Shown here piece after piece: positions 11,640 through 21,745 of a stretch of DNA of 64,000 nucleotides. Origin of the DNA: Shewanella intestini (lineage in GTDB: Bacteria > Pseudomonadota > Gammaproteobacteria > Enterobacterales > Shewanellaceae); assembly GCF_018221465.1 (NCBI RefSeq), contig NZ_JAAIKR010000001.1, positions 248,001 to 312,000 on the forward strand, given 5' to 3'. The notes under the pieces were generated by a model that had not been told where the DNA came from, made no database searches, and saw only the letters and a program-made list of their open reading frames with translations. How positions within the stretch are numbered: the first letter of the stretch is position 1; every line of letters starts with the position of its first letter. A program made the translations under genes and the position numbers.

Positions 11640-11756
11640 GCCACATTAAACGATGATTATAATTATGCTGGTCATCTTAAATATAATCATAAACATGCTA
11701 GCTGCCTAAGTTACTTGTTTAAGTTACTTGTTTAAGTGAATTAGTGCGGCGCATTT

Positions 11757-11805
11757 AAAAGCCTCAAAATAGTGGTGTATCACACCTTATTTTGAGGCTT
11801 TTTTA
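11757..11805. terminator. bidirectional terminator between chitinase and cysteine synthase-like genes
   Basis: The long stem AAAAGCCTCAAAATA / TATTTTGAGGCTTTT has an inner GTG/CAC extension and T runs on both sides. It lies between the two convergent genes and can serve both. Confidence 0.85.
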
Positions 11806-11817
11806 TTAGATGAAAAC

Positions 11818-12873
11818 TTAACGTTTAACGTTAACTATCGCCGATTCAGGTTGGGCTTGGTAACGAGCAAACAGCTCAGGTAATGGCTCAATTTCATCGT
11901 GATAGCCTTTGTCAGCAAGAAACGTTTTATTATAAAGTTTTGAAGAAGACCGCTCTGCTAAGTCGCAATAAAAGGTCACAATGGTTTTATTTGCGCCCAT
12001 TTTTGCCGCAGCATAAAGCGCACCAGCTAAATTAAGCGCCGCACTGCTGCCAAGGACAATACCGTCCAATACTTGTACATGCCTTGCAATAGCAATGAGA
12101 TCTTTATCTGGCAGGTTAATGGCTTTATCAATTTTGGCTTGTTTGAAGTTTTCAACCAAACGCATGATACCAATGCCCTCGGTAAATGAACTGCCATGAG
12201 ATTGATATTGACCCTCTTTAAGGTAGGCATACACGCCTGAGCCGTCAGGGTCGACAAGCCAAGTTTGCAGTTGTGGATTCATTTCACTTAAATAGCGCGA
12301 GTTCCCTGCAATGGTGCCACCTGTGCCTGCAACTGAAACTAATGCATCAATATTACCTTGGGTTTGCTGCCAAATTTCAGGGCCAGTATTTGCGTAATGG
12401 GCTTTGCTATTGCTGGTGTTTTCAAATTGGTCTGCCCACCAATAGTTAGCATTCGCTTCGCCTAAACGTTTGGCTGTGTGGTAAAAGTGGTCAGGGTTCG
12501 AAAACGGACATGCATCAACGAGTAATAGTTGTGCCCCGTACAGTTTCACCATTTGCTCTTTTTCAGGCGCTTGTCCTTTTGGCATGACAACTAGCATGTT
12601 GAAACCTAATGCTTGAGCTACCATCGCCAGACCAATTCCAGTGTTGCCTGCCGTGCCTTCAACAATGGTCATACCGGGGGTTAATTTTCCCGCTTCAATT
12701 GCATCTAACACTAACTGCAATGCGGCGCGGTCTTTAATTGAACCACCTGGGTTTTGTTGCTCACACTTTAATAATATTTCACAGCCACTGAGGTCAGATA
12801 AACTATTTACCCTTAATAAGTCTGTGTGGCCAATGAGTTCGGTGACGTTTTTTGCTACATGAGGGTATTGCAT
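11818..12873 (-). CDS. PLP-dependent cysteine synthase family protein
   Basis: This 351-residue fold-type II PLP enzyme resembles cysteine synthase and cystathionine beta-synthase. The PLP lysine is K47 in NPGGSIKDRAA. The substrate loop is GTAGNTG (73-79), where classical CysK/CysM have TSGNT. The phosphate-binding loop is SVAGTGGTIAG (about 177-187). Because of the altered loop and a longer C-terminus than CysK, I do not assign cysK or cysM. O-acetylserine sulfhydrylase or a related beta-replacement or desulfhydrase activity is possible. It stands alone, convergent with the chitinase gene and sharing its terminator. Confidence 0.8.
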   Translation of the reverse strand: MQYPHVAKNVTELIGHTDLLRVNSLSDLSGCEILLKCEQQNPGGSIKDRAALQLVLDAIEAGKLTPGMTIVEGTAGNTGIGLAMVAQALGFNMLVVMPKGQAPEKEQMVKLYGAQLLLVDACPFSNPDHFYHTAKRLGEANANYWWADQFENTSNSKAHYANTGPEIWQQTQGNIDALVSVAGTGGTIAGNSRYLSEMNPQLQTWLVDPDGSGVYAYLKEGQYQSHGSSFTEGIGIMRLVENFKQAKIDKAINLPDKDLIAIARHVQVLDGIVLGSSAALNLAGALYAAAKMGANKTIVTFYCDLAERSSSKLYNKTFLADKGYHDEIEPLPELFARYQAQPESAIVNVKR

Positions 12874-13694
12874 ATTTTATGAACCTTAAATGTAGTGGGC
12901 TAGATAGGTAATACGTGTCATGACATTACGACTATGCTTGCAATGTCAATTGGGCTAATCATACCAGTCATCAATGAAAACATGATTGAAATTGGGGTTA
13001 TGTGGGCCATTTTTCATCAAAAGTTGATAACTACTTACATAAATGTAGCGTGTTAATAAGTATAAATATAGATAGAGGTAACGTAATAGAATAAGGTGCA
13101 GGGTTATGATGGCAAACCGCCATACTAAGAGATGACGACTATCATCATTATGACTTGTCTGCCTGTATTGCGATTGATGCACCTTGCGCTTAACATGCAT
13201 TGTGTGCAATCAGTGCGATGATAAAAAATATTGTCTTTTTAGGGGCCGTAGATAATCAATGCTTTATGTCATTGGGGTTATGTTAGTGCTTCTTGCTGTG
13301 GCATGACGATTTAGCTTAATGGTCAACGCAACAAACAAAGAGCAAGTACTGACTCTACAAACGGCTTAATGACTGTCAATTGCCATTTACTATTTTAATG
13401 TATTGTTTGGCCAGTTAATGGAGCACCCAACCGGTTTTGCGGTTAGTAACGCAACATAAACTATCTTATTAAACACTGTCGAAATTAACTCACACTGCAT
13501 TGGTTTGAGTTCAACTTAACTGCACAATTGTTAAACCTAACAATATTATCAACGTTAACCATTATTGATTGGTCAAATGTGGTTAATTGCTGTATAAGCC
13601 ACACCTCTAGTGCTATTTTTAATAACGGTATCAATCTATGCTGTTATTAGCGTAGTTTTATACGGTTAATTTACAATGATAGGCAGACACGATT
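12874..13694. other. intergenic, no supported gene
   Basis: About 820 bases lie between two divergent genes. The only open frame (12955-13209, minus) is low-complexity Leu/Tyr-rich, without a clear ribosome binding site. Both flanking promoters must be here. The segment 13500-13680 is very AT-rich, suiting a promoter for the SEC-C gene. Confidence 0.5.
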
Positions 13695-14030
13695 ATGTCA
13701 GACAAATTTTTCTTTAAAGGTCGTCAAACGCCAAAACCTGCCTATGGCGAAAGTGGTTACAACACTAAGCGACAAGCAAAAGTGGGCACAGCAACGAACC
13801 CCCTTATTTTGAGTGTTCAAAATGAGGCGCGCGAGCAAGAAGTTCAACAGATTGTTGCGCAGCATAAGTTAGTGGCCAATATAACCATTAATGCCGATGT
13901 GGCCGAAAACATCCTGCAGTTAGAAGGGATACTCAACAAGCCTAAAGCGGTAACTGCAGAAGCGAAAATTAACCGTAACGCCCCTTGTATTTGTGGTAGC
14001 GGTAAAAAATATAAAAAGTGTTGCGGCTAA
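13695..14030 (+). CDS. SEC-C metal-binding motif protein (PBPRA1643-like)
   Basis: This 111-residue protein ends in a complete SEC-C zinc motif, [17 protein letters not shown] (about residues 95-111), with the Cys-x-Cys and Cys-Cys ligands in place. The N-terminal [21 protein letters not shown] is characteristic of a small gammaproteobacterial family often named after PBPRA1643. The same zinc motif in SecA binds SecB and ribosomes; the role here is unknown. It stands alone with its own terminator. Confidence 0.85.
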   Translation: MSDKFFFKGRQTPKPAYGESGYNTKRQAKVGTATNPLILSVQNEAREQEVQQIVAQHKLVANITINADVAENILQLEGILNKPKAVTAEAKINRNAPCICGSGKKYKKCCG

Positions 14031-14058
14031 GCTGATAAGCAAATAACGCATCATTTAT

Positions 14059-14083
14059 AAGCGAGCATTTAGCTCGCTTTTTT
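14059..14083 (+). terminator. rho-independent terminator of the SEC-C gene
   Basis: The stem AAGCGAGC/GCTCGCTT is followed by a T run, 29 bases after the stop codon. Confidence 0.85.
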
Positions 14084-14324
14084 GTGAAACAATTTTATCT
14101 GCAATTTGACTTTTGTTTGCTTTAGTTCAAATAGTGTATCTAACGATAAGGGAGTATTACTCTGACCATGCACAATGTTGTCGATGGTGGTTATATGCGT
14201 AATAGGCTGGTTTGATATGGGCAGTCGGTTGGCTACAAGCGTAAAATAACGATAAGCATATCGCGCGCGATAAGTTAGTTGCTAAAGGGGATGGGTAGCA
14301 AATGACATTAAAAGTAATAGACAT

Positions 14325-14360
14325 GAAAAAGCCGTAGTAGGTACTAACCTGCTACGGCTT
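14325..14360 (-). terminator. terminator of the tRNA-Ile2 gene
   Basis: On the minus strand, just beyond the tRNA 3' end, AGCCGTAGCAGGT pairs with ACCTACTACGGCT around a four-base loop. It is followed by TTTTTC. Confidence 0.8.
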
Positions 14361-14368
14361 ATCAAAAT

Positions 14369-14445
14369 TGGTGGCCCCTCACAGACTTGAACTGTGGACC
14401 TGACGATTATGAGTCGTATGCTCTAACCAACTGAGCTAAGGGGCC
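14369..14445 (-). tRNA. ileX: tRNA-Ile2 (anticodon CAT, lysidine-modified)
   Basis: The minus strand folds as a 77-base cloverleaf including encoded CCA. The acceptor stem is GGCCCCT/AGGGGCC, the D-loop reads AGCTCAGTTGGTTAGAGC, and the anticodon loop is CTCATAA. The variable and T arms end in GTTCAAGTC. The CAT anticodon together with the GGCCCCU acceptor and the rest of the body closely match E. coli tRNA-Ile2 rather than either tRNA-Met. Its C34 is converted to lysidine by TilS, giving AUA reading. It has its own terminator and lies just beyond rpoD. Confidence 0.93.
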
Positions 14446-14614
14446 GACTTAAGATAGTCGTCACTATCTAAAGCGGGAAGAAGTATACGAAGTTTAAACT
14501 GGCTTGTCACCTGTGTTTTGCATTGATTTTTGCATTTTGGATTCATTTGGTTATCTGTTGAACAATCAACAGATTAAATTGAACCAATTAAAAGGGGGAG
14601 TTGGCTTTATAGCA

Positions 14615-14640
14615 TAAAAAAACCTGCCGAAGCAGGTTTT
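14615..14640 (-). terminator. terminator of the rpsU-yqeY-dnaG-rpoD operon
   Basis: The stem AACCTGC-CGAA-GCAGGTT has T runs on both strands. It lies 45 bases after the rpoD stop codon on the minus strand. Confidence 0.85.
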
Positions 14641-14682
14641 TATTGTCAGGTTAAATCAACTGACTTAATGGCGTTAAAATCT

Positions 14683-16515
14683 TTATTCGTCTAAGAAAGA
14701 TTTTAAGATTTCTGAGCGAGAAGGGTGGCGCAATTTACGTAATGCTTTTGCTTCAATTTGACGAATACGTTCACGTGTTACGTCAAACTGTTTACCAACT
14801 TCTTCAAGCGTGTGGTCGGTGTTCATGTCGATACCAAAACGCATACGTAATACTTTCGCTTCACGAGCTGTTAGCCCTGCTAATACTTCGTGAGTTGCGT
14901 TACGTAAACTTTCACCTGTGGCTGAGTCTAATGGCAGCTCTAAGGTGGTATCTTCAATGAAATCGCCTAAGTGCGAATCTTCATCGTCACCAATTGGGGT
15001 TTCCATTGAAATAGGTTCTTTGGCAATTTTAAGTACCTTACGGATTTTATCCTCAGGCATCATCATGCGCTCTGCTAATTCTTCTGGTGAAGGTTCGCGG
15101 CCCATTTCTTGTAGCATTTGACGAGAAATACGGTTTAGCTTGTTGATTGTCTCAATCATATGTACTGGAATACGAATGGTACGTGCTTGGTCAGCAATTG
15201 AACGAGTGATTGCCTGACGGATCCACCATGTCGCATAAGTCGAGAACTTGTAACCACGACGGTATTCAAATTTATCAACCGCTTTCATCAGACCGATGTT
15301 ACCTTCTTGAATTAAGTCCAAGAATTGTAAGCCACGGTTGGTGTATTTTTTAGCGATTGAAATAACTAGACGTAAGTTCGCTTCAACCATTTCTTTTTTC
15401 GCACGGCGCGCTTTTGCTTCACCGATTGACATGCGACGGTTGATGTCTTTAATGCCAGCAATGGTTAAGTCAGTTTCTTGTTCGATGGCGGCTAACTTGT
15501 TAACACAACGCTCAACATCAAACTCAACCATGCGTAGACCTTCTGCGTATGGTTTTGAACTGTTCTTTTCAGCTTCAAACCATTCAAGGTTGGTTTCGTT
15601 GCTGGTAAATGCTTTAACGAAGTTTTTCTTCGGCATTTTAGCTTGTTCAACACATAACTTAAGGATTAAACGTTCTTGTACTCGAACACGATCCATCATG
15701 CTACGCATGCTTTTCACTAAACGGTCGAACTGTTTAGGGATAAGTCTGAATTCTTTGAATAGCTCACCAATAACAAACAAAGAACCAATCGCTTCTGGGT
15801 GGTCGCGACCTTTCTTGGCAATAATGGCTAAGCTTTTTTCATAGGCTTCACGTAGTTGAGTGAATTTCTCTTTTGCTTCTTCAGGATCAGGACCTTTTGG
15901 ACCTTCTTCCTCTTCTTCGTCGTCATCCTCTTCGTCATCTTCATCGTCAAGTTCTTCATCTGATAATTCAGAACCAACGTGAGTTGCGGTTGGGGCAACG
16001 TCATCTTCGTCAGGGTTGACAAATCCAGAGATAATATCAGACAAGCGAATTTCTTCAGCTTCATACTTATCAAATTGCTCTAAGATCATTGAAATTGCTT
16101 GTGGGTATTCACTCACTGAGCTTTGAACGGTGTTAATCCCTTCTTCAATGCGCTTTGCAATGACAATCTCGCCTTCACGAGTCAGTAGTTCTACGGTACC
16201 CATTTCACGCATATACATACGTACTGGGTCTGTAGTGCGACCTAATTCGCTTTCTACTGTTGCTAGGGCGGCAGCGGCTTCTTCTGCTGCATCTTCGTCT
16301 GTGCTGTCTTCCGACATCATCATGTCATCGGCATCGGGTGCTTCTTCAAACACACGAATACCCATGTCATTTATCATCTGGATAATATCTTCAATCTGGT
16401 CAGAGTCGACCATGTCGGCAGGTAAGTGGTCATTCACTTCTGCATAGGTTAAGTAACCTTGCTCTTTACCTTTAGCGAGCAACAATTTAAGTTGCGACTG
16501 CGGAGTGTGATCCAT
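14683..16515 (-). CDS. rpoD: RNA polymerase primary sigma factor, sigma-70
   Basis: This is the housekeeping sigma factor, which directs RNA polymerase to -10/-35 promoters. From the second ATG (16515; GGATG precedes it) it is 610 residues starting [10 protein letters not shown]. Region 1.1 is at the N-terminus, followed by region 1.2 ([20 protein letters not shown]). A non-conserved acidic insert is at about 185-205. Regions 2.1-2.4 contain [16 protein letters not shown], followed by region 3 and region 4.2 ([21 protein letters not shown]). The C-terminus is nearly identical to E. coli RpoD. It is the last gene of the macromolecular synthesis operon. Confidence 0.99.
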   Translation of the reverse strand: MDHTPQSQLKLLLAKGKEQGYLTYAEVNDHLPADMVDSDQIEDIIQMINDMGIRVFEEAPDADDMMMSEDSTDEDAAEEAAAALATVESELGRTTDPVRMYMREMGTVELLTREGEIVIAKRIEEGINTVQSSVSEYPQAISMILEQFDKYEAEEIRLSDIISGFVNPDEDDVAPTATHVGSELSDEELDDEDDEEDDDEEEEEGPKGPDPEEAKEKFTQLREAYEKSLAIIAKKGRDHPEAIGSLFVIGELFKEFRLIPKQFDRLVKSMRSMMDRVRVQERLILKLCVEQAKMPKKNFVKAFTSNETNLEWFEAEKNSSKPYAEGLRMVEFDVERCVNKLAAIEQETDLTIAGIKDINRRMSIGEAKARRAKKEMVEANLRLVISIAKKYTNRGLQFLDLIQEGNIGLMKAVDKFEYRRGYKFSTYATWWIRQAITRSIADQARTIRIPVHMIETINKLNRISRQMLQEMGREPSPEELAERMMMPEDKIRKVLKIAKEPISMETPIGDDEDSHLGDFIEDTTLELPLDSATGESLRNATHEVLAGLTAREAKVLRMRFGIDMNTDHTLEEVGKQFDVTRERIRQIEAKALRKLRHPSRSEILKSFLDE

Positions 16516-16663
16516 AGATATCATCCAAGTTTGGGTAACTGAAAAAAACGATTACTTTACTTAACTGTCGTTAAGTTTACGCGAATCGTCGATTATAGCT
16601 TTGCGCTGCTTTGTTAGCTAGTGCATCGCCATGTTGTTATGCAGATATTTACATCTTTCTGCG

Positions 16664-18391
16664 TTATTTATTGCTGCCTTTCATTATTGTGATCAGTTTA
16701 AGTAATTGTACTTTTTCTGCTTTTGATAATGATTGTTTTAGGCTGAGCTCTTGATATCGTTGTTCAATATATCGATCGTTTAGCCATATCAAGGTGCGTT
16801 TAAACTCCGAGGCCAAATTAACATCCGCCACTTGATGATCCCAGTGGGATAATTTGATGAGCATCGATTTTTGTTGATGCTCTCTATACAATTCAAGTAG
16901 TTGTGCGCTGTTAAGTTGTTTGTCTCGAGTTATGTCTAACAGGCTAATGAGTAACTCAATGCCGGTCAGTTGTACTTTGTATAATGCTGGTTGCTTGGGT
17001 AAGCCATAGCCCAATTGTGGGGCTTGTATTAGTAATGCTATTGCTAGCCTTAATGGCGTTCCTCTACCCTGTAAGCCCTTGGCATTAAGTGGTTTTGCTT
17101 TTTGTTCAACAAAACCGAGTTTTTTCTTCAAGTCATCTGCGCTGTTCATGCCTAACTTATGGGCTAGGTTTTCTAGCAATAAATTTTGCAGTACGGTGTC
17201 TTGAACTTTTTGTATCAGCGTAATGGCTTGTTTTGCCAGTGCGCCTTTATCGCTGCCATGGTTGCGACTTAGTGTTTCAAACAAAAATTCAGGTAATCCC
17301 ATTGCTTGTGCAATCAGTTGCTCGAAAGCGTCTTTACCTGTTTGTCTGACCATGGTGTCTGGGTCTTCACCTTGGGGTAAAAACATAAACTTAACCAAGT
17401 CGCCCGGTTTTAATAATGGCAATGCGGTTTCTAGTGCGCGCCATGCCGCTTCTCGTCCGGCGTTATCACCGTCGTAGCAGCAGACAACTTCTTTGGCACT
17501 ACGTACTAATAATTGAAATTGCTCAGCGGTCGTTGCAGTTCCAAGGGAAGCAACGGCGTAATCAACTCCAAATTGGGCTAAGGCAACAACATCCATATAT
17601 CCTTCAACAATTAATACATGTTGTGGATCTCGGTGTTGCTGTTTTAACTCATAAAGGCCATATAATTCATTACCTTTATGAAATATGGGCGTTTCTGGAG
17701 AATTCAAGTATTTAGGTGTACCATCACCTAAAACTCGGCCTCCAAATCCCACTACGCGGCCTCGACGGTCACGAATTGGGAACATTAATCTGTCGCGGAA
17801 TCGGTCGTATCGTTTGTCGCTATCATTGGCAATTAGCATACCAGCGGTTAAAAGCTTGTCTTGGGCATCTTGATTTTGACGGTAGCGACTTAATAAACCA
17901 TCCCAGCTGTCAGGCGCAAAACCAATGCCAAACTTTTCAACCACGTCATCGCTTAAATCTCGAAAAGCTAAATAATCAATCACTTTCTGCTTATCGGTGT
18001 GCTGCCTTAACTGATTTTGGTAGAAAAGGTTTGCCTCATCCATCAGTTGGTATAAGTCGCGGCTTAAACCTTGATCAACACGTTTACCTGTGCCTTTTTC
18101 TCTTGGCACGTCGAGTCCGAGCTGTCCTGCTAATTCTTCTATGGCGTCAACAAATTCAAGACGGTCATACTCCATGATAAAATCAATGGCATTTCCATGG
18201 GCTCCACATCCAAAGCAGTGGTAGAACTGTTTATCTTGACTGACGGTAAAAGAAGGCGATTTTTCACTATGAAAAGGACAACAAGCCGAGTGGTTTTTGC
18301 CGGCTTTTTTCAACGGCACTTTTCGATCAATAAGATCGACTATGTCTGTTCGAGCTATAAGCTCATTGATAAAATCACGAGGTATCGCCAT
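16664..18391 (-). CDS. dnaG: DNA primase
   Basis: This 575-residue primase makes the RNA primers for replication forks together with DnaB helicase. The N-terminal CHC2 zinc domain has C38, H41, C59 and C62 (CCPFH ... YHCFGCGAHG). The RNA-polymerase core and Toprim domain follow (VEGYMDVVALAQFG; YDGDNAGREAAWRA, about 260-345). The C-terminal DnaB-interacting helical domain comes last. Length is normal. It lies between yqeY and rpoD in the usual macromolecular synthesis order. The 138-base gap to rpoD could hold an internal promoter. Confidence 0.98.
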   Translation of the reverse strand: MAIPRDFINELIARTDIVDLIDRKVPLKKAGKNHSACCPFHSEKSPSFTVSQDKQFYHCFGCGAHGNAIDFIMEYDRLEFVDAIEELAGQLGLDVPREKGTGKRVDQGLSRDLYQLMDEANLFYQNQLRQHTDKQKVIDYLAFRDLSDDVVEKFGIGFAPDSWDGLLSRYRQNQDAQDKLLTAGMLIANDSDKRYDRFRDRLMFPIRDRRGRVVGFGGRVLGDGTPKYLNSPETPIFHKGNELYGLYELKQQHRDPQHVLIVEGYMDVVALAQFGVDYAVASLGTATTAEQFQLLVRSAKEVVCCYDGDNAGREAAWRALETALPLLKPGDLVKFMFLPQGEDPDTMVRQTGKDAFEQLIAQAMGLPEFLFETLSRNHGSDKGALAKQAITLIQKVQDTVLQNLLLENLAHKLGMNSADDLKKKLGFVEQKAKPLNAKGLQGRGTPLRLAIALLIQAPQLGYGLPKQPALYKVQLTGIELLISLLDITRDKQLNSAQLLELYREHQQKSMLIKLSHWDHQVADVNLASEFKRTLIWLNDRYIEQRYQELSLKQSLSKAEKVQLLKLITIMKGSNK

Positions 18392-18429
18392 GAATTGCTG
18401 TGTTTCTCGAATTTACTTTATCAATTGAA

Positions 18430-18461
18430 TAAAACAAACAAGCCGTGCAGGTGCACGGCTT
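18430..18461 (-). terminator. intra-operon terminator after yqeY
   Basis: On the minus strand AGCCGTGCA/TGCACGGCT is followed by TTGTTTGTTTT. It lies between yqeY and dnaG, so it would dampen dnaG-rpoD expression relative to rpsU. This matches the unequal product levels known for this operon in E. coli. Confidence 0.7.
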
Positions 18462-18480
18462 ATTCAACATTAAAAACGTA

Positions 18481-18924
18481 TTACTTCAATTTTGCGCGGA
18501 TTAACGTACCAATGGCACCCATGTCTGCACGGCCTTGAACTTTAGATTTTAATGCTCCCATTACTTTACCCATATCCGCCATGGACGCTGCGCCAACTTG
18601 TTCGATGGTTGCATCAATAATTGCTGCAATTTCATCGTCAGTTAATGGCTTAGGCAAAAAAGTTTCAATAACTTTAACTTCTTCGGCCTCAGCTTGAGCT
18701 AACTCCGGACGATTAGCCGCTTCATATTGGCTAATTGAATCACGGCGTTGTTTCACCATTTTGGTTAAAACCGCTATAGCTTGTTCATCAGTTAGAGTTT
18801 CGCGGGTATCCACTTCAATCTGTTTGATGGCGGCTAGTGCCATACGAATTGTTCCTAAGCGCACTTTATCTTTGGCACGCATAGCAACTTTCATTTGGTC
18901 TTTAAGCTGGTCTGTTAGGTTCAT
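18481..18924 (-). CDS. yqeY: GatB/YqeY domain protein
   Basis: This 147-residue protein is the stand-alone YqeY/GatB tail domain. It is helical throughout, beginning MNLTDQLKDQMKVAMRAKDKVRLGTIRMALAA and ending with the glycine-containing tail (about 115-147). The GatB tail contacts tRNA in the amidotransferase; free YqeY may also bind tRNA, but its role is unsettled. It starts 9 bases after rpsU stops, so the two are clearly co-transcribed. A terminator separates it from dnaG. Confidence 0.92.
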   Translation of the reverse strand: MNLTDQLKDQMKVAMRAKDKVRLGTIRMALAAIKQIEVDTRETLTDEQAIAVLTKMVKQRRDSISQYEAANRPELAQAEAEEVKVIETFLPKPLTDDEIAAIIDATIEQVGAASMADMGKVMGALKSKVQGRADMGAIGTLIRAKLK

Positions 18925-18933
18925 AATGAGATA

Positions 18934-19149
18934 TTAGTATAAACGTACGCGACGTGCGTTTTCGCGAGAAAGCTTTTTAGCTAGACGTTTAACTGCAGCC
19001 GCTTTAGCGCGTTTACGTGCAGTAGTTGGCTTCTCGTAATATTCACGAGCACGCACGTCAGCTAAAATACCAGCTTTTTCACAAGAGCGCTTGAAACGAC
19101 GTAGAGCTACGTCGAATGGTTCGTTTTCACGTACTTTAATAATTGGCAT
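18934..19149 (-). CDS. rpsU: 30S ribosomal protein S21
   Basis: This 71-residue basic protein is nearly identical to E. coli S21 ([21 protein letters not shown] and an Arg/Lys-rich C-terminus ending RVRLY). It sits on the 30S platform and aids pairing of mRNA with the anti-Shine-Dalgarno. A strong AAGGGG ribosome binding site lies before the ATG. It is the first gene of the rpsU-yqeY-dnaG-rpoD operon and diverges from tsaD. Confidence 0.99.
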   Translation of the reverse strand: MPIIKVRENEPFDVALRRFKRSCEKAGILADVRAREYYEKPTTARKRAKAAAVKRLAKKLSRENARRVRLY

Positions 19150-19334
19150 ACGCCATCACCCCTTAGGTGTAGTTATTGTTGACCCTTGAATCTCAAATTT
19201 ATGACATTCAAATAGGCCAAAGGCTAATTAAAATGGTGCGGAATTTTACACCGACTAAACATAACTTGTAAACCCCTTGAATCAAATTCAAGCTTTAATA
19301 AACGATATCCCTCTGTAAATAGGGGAGTTATAAA

Positions 19335-19355
19335 CCAATTTGGGTTTCAAATTGG
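19335..19355. other. inverted repeat in the rpsU-tsaD divergent region
   Basis: CCAATTTG and CAAATTGG are perfect 8-base arms around a five-base loop, 71 bases before the tsaD ATG. It could be a 5' UTR hairpin of tsaD or a protein site; it has no T run, so it is not a terminator. Confidence 0.4.
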
Positions 19356-19425
19356 GTATCAGTGGCGTTAGTTGGCTGATATAGGTAGAATTAGTGCCCA
19401 AATTTCCGAACAAGATGACTTATTT

Positions 19426-20439
19426 ATGCGCGTAATTGGAATTGAAACATCCTGTGATGAAACCGGCATTGCGATTTATGATGACAAGCTGGGATTGCTG
19501 TCTCACATGCTTTACAGCCAAGTTAAGCTGCATGCTGATTATGGCGGTGTTGTACCTGAGCTGGCCTCGCGCGATCATGTTCGTAAAATTGTGCCGTTAA
19601 TTAAACAAGCATTAGCTAAAGCCGATTCTACGCTTGATGATATTGATGGTGTGGCATATACCAAGGGCCCTGGATTAATTGGTGCGTTACTCGTTGGGGC
19701 ATGTGTTGGTCGTTCATTAGCTTATTCATGGGGTAAACCTGCTATTGGTGTGCATCATATGGAAGGGCATTTATTAGCGCCGATGCTCGAAGACGATGCA
19801 CCAGAGTTTCCGTTTATTGCATTGCTCGTATCTGGCGGGCACACCATGTTGGTACAAGTTGAAGGTATTGGACAATATCAAGTATTAGGTGAATCGGTAG
19901 ATGATGCTGCAGGTGAAGCATTTGATAAGACAGCCAAACTAATGGGACTTGATTACCCCGGTGGCCCTCGTTTAGCCAAATTAGCAGAGCAGGGTGAAAG
20001 CGGTGCGTATCGTTTCCCACGCCCAATGACCGATCGTCCAGGATTAGATTTTAGTTTTTCAGGGCTTAAAACTTTTACTGCCAATACGATTAATGCCGAA
20101 CCTGATGACGCACAAACTCGGGCAAACATTGCGCGCGCTTTTGAAGATGCAGTGGTTGATACCTTATCAATTAAATGTAAACGTGCTTTAAAGCAAACTG
20201 GTTATCAACGTTTAGTGATTGCCGGCGGAGTTAGTGCTAATGCACGCCTTCGCTCATCATTGGCTGACATGATGATCAAACTTGGTGGAAAAGTGTATTA
20301 TCCGCGCGGTGAATTTTGTACCGATAATGGTGCGATGATTGCTTATGCAGGCTTACAACGTTTGCGCGCGAACCAAATAGAAGATTTAGCAGTAAAAGGG
20401 CAGCCGCGCTGGCCTTTAGATTCACTACCTGCGGTGTAA
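19426..20439 (+). CDS. tsaD: tRNA N6-threonylcarbamoyladenosine transferase TsaD
   Basis: TsaD transfers the threonylcarbamoyl group to A37 of ANN-reading tRNAs with TsaB and TsaE, an essential step. From the ATG at 19426 the protein has 337 residues, the usual length, and starts [20 protein letters not shown] longer frame from a TTG at 19372 adds 18 unconserved residues and is rejected. The metal-binding motif HMEGH (about 110-115), the ATP-grasping SGGHT and the late GGVSAN are all present. It diverges from rpsU, as in E. coli. Confidence 0.98.
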   Translation: MRVIGIETSCDETGIAIYDDKLGLLSHMLYSQVKLHADYGGVVPELASRDHVRKIVPLIKQALAKADSTLDDIDGVAYTKGPGLIGALLVGACVGRSLAYSWGKPAIGVHHMEGHLLAPMLEDDAPEFPFIALLVSGGHTMLVQVEGIGQYQVLGESVDDAAGEAFDKTAKLMGLDYPGGPRLAKLAEQGESGAYRFPRPMTDRPGLDFSFSGLKTFTANTINAEPDDAQTRANIARAFEDAVVDTLSIKCKRALKQTGYQRLVIAGGVSANARLRSSLADMMIKLGGKVYYPRGEFCTDNGAMIAYAGLQRLRANQIEDLAVKGQPRWPLDSLPAV

Positions 20440-20515
20440 GGTTATCATTGATAAGCCTTTAAAGTGTTAGTTTATCTGCGTTGCTGACAATCCGCGCTTG
20501 GGTAAATTAACGCAA

Positions 20516-20547
20516 TAAAAAAGCCTGCATTTATGCAGGCTTTTTTA
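20516..20547. terminator. bidirectional terminator between tsaD and plsY
   Basis: The perfect stem AAGCCTGCAT/ATGCAGGCTT with a two-base loop is flanked by A and T runs. It lies between convergent genes. Confidence 0.88.
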
Positions 20548-20575
20548 TGTGGCGCAGATAGTTCAATCGCTGCCA

Positions 20576-21193
20576 TTATTCATTGGTCAGTGGTGGTTTC
20601 TTTTTACGCGACACTTTTGACTCTTCCCCCACCCGTAACCGTTCAATATTGTCTTTGTGACGAATTAAAATAAGTGTCGATAACATGGCTACAGGTAGTA
20701 CAAAACGCTCATCAAAATACCAGGTGTAAACTGGTGCCAGTACTGCCGTTGCCATTGCTGCAACAGAGGAGTAACGAGTGACGATAACTAAGATAACCCA
20801 TGAAATCATCAGGGTAACTGATAAGTCATCACCAATAGGTGCCATTGCACCAAAGGCGGTGGCAACACCTTTACCGCCTTTAAAACCAAAGAACATGGGA
20901 AATATATGCCCAAGACAAGCGCTAACTGCAATAAAGCCCAATGAGGCGGCATCTAAGCCCATTTTATAACCAATGTATGAGGGTAACGCCCCTTTTAACA
21001 TGTCAAAAAATAGCACCAATGCAGCCGAACTGACTCCGCCAATGCGTAACACGTTTGTTGCGCCGGGGTTGCCAGAACCTTGCGTTCTTGGGTCGGGAAG
21101 CCTACGAATTTTACACACCAATATCGCACTTGAGATCGAGCCTGCGGTATATGCGGCTAATATCATCAAAATGGTCAAGGTGAAGTCGTTCAA
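20576..21193 (-). CDS. plsY: acyl-phosphate glycerol-3-phosphate acyltransferase PlsY
   Basis: This 205-residue inner-membrane enzyme acylates position 1 of glycerol 3-phosphate with acyl-phosphate, the first step of phospholipid synthesis. About five hydrophobic segments are visible. All three signature motifs are seen: [12 protein letters not shown] (about 40-51), [18 protein letters not shown] (about 95-112) and a C-terminal HKDNIERL. The cytoplasmic tail is Lys-rich. It is convergent with tsaD and divergent from folB. Confidence 0.97.
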   Translation of the reverse strand: MNDFTLTILMILAAYTAGSISSAILVCKIRRLPDPRTQGSGNPGATNVLRIGGVSSAALVLFFDMLKGALPSYIGYKMGLDAASLGFIAVSACLGHIFPMFFGFKGGKGVATAFGAMAPIGDDLSVTLMISWVILVIVTRYSSVAAMATAVLAPVYTWYFDERFVLPVAMLSTLILIRHKDNIERLRVGEESKVSRKKKPPLTNE

Positions 21194-21391
21194 ATTGGTT
21201 TCCTTACGCGTCTTAGGGTATTATCCCGCCATTAAATAATCAGTCTAAGCGATGGATATTTTTTCAATCAGGTTATCCTACTGCTTTCAGTGGGAATGAA
21301 AAAGGTTTATTGATGAAATTCAGTCAATAAACCAACTTACTTCTTTGAAAAAAGACATTTTGCGTCTGAAATTGTGGTTGGGAGTGTCATT

Positions 21392-21745
21392 ATGGATAAA
21401 GTGCTTATCCGTGAGTTAAAAATTGAAACCGTTATTGGTGTTTATGAGTGGGAAAAAGTCATTCAACAAACATTGCTCGTGGATCTCGATATGGCTTGGG
21501 ATAATCAAAAGCCTGCGGCCTCTGACGACTACCAACATGCGTTGTGTTACGAAACTGTCTCAAAACGAATTATTGCGCTTATCAGTGAGCGCCCGATTGA
21601 GTTAATTGAAACTGTCGCAGAAATGATTGCGAATTGTGTCATGACTGAATTTAACGTTACTTGGTTAAAAGTCAAAGTAATGAAACCCGGTGCGGTGCCA
21701 ATGGCACAAGCGGTGGGTGTTGAGATTGAACGAGGTCAAGCGTAA
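21392..21745 (+). CDS. folB: dihydroneopterin aldolase
   Basis: FolB splits dihydroneopterin to 6-hydroxymethyl-dihydropterin in folate synthesis. From the ATG at 21392, preceded by GGGAG, it has 117 residues starting MDKVLIRELKIETVIGVYEWEK. The family Glu and Tyr/His positions of the pterin site are present (IGVYEWE; later RPIELIETVAEMIA). The C-terminal KVMKPGAVPMAQAVGVEIER is typical. Its stop abuts folK directly, so the two folate enzymes are translated together. Confidence 0.97.
   Translation: MDKVLIRELKIETVIGVYEWEKVIQQTLLVDLDMAWDNQKPAASDDYQHALCYETVSKRIIALISERPIELIETVAEMIANCVMTEFNVTWLKVKVMKPGAVPMAQAVGVEIERGQA

Noticed and set aside
11708-11733. Two tandem copies of AGTTACTTGTTTA after the chitinase gene
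   Set aside because: Two copies of a 13-mer just before the terminator are too few to suggest function.
12955-13209. 84-codon minus-strand frame before the cysteine synthase-like gene
   Set aside because: It is a low-complexity Leu/Tyr/His-rich product with no clear ribosome binding site and no recognisable family.
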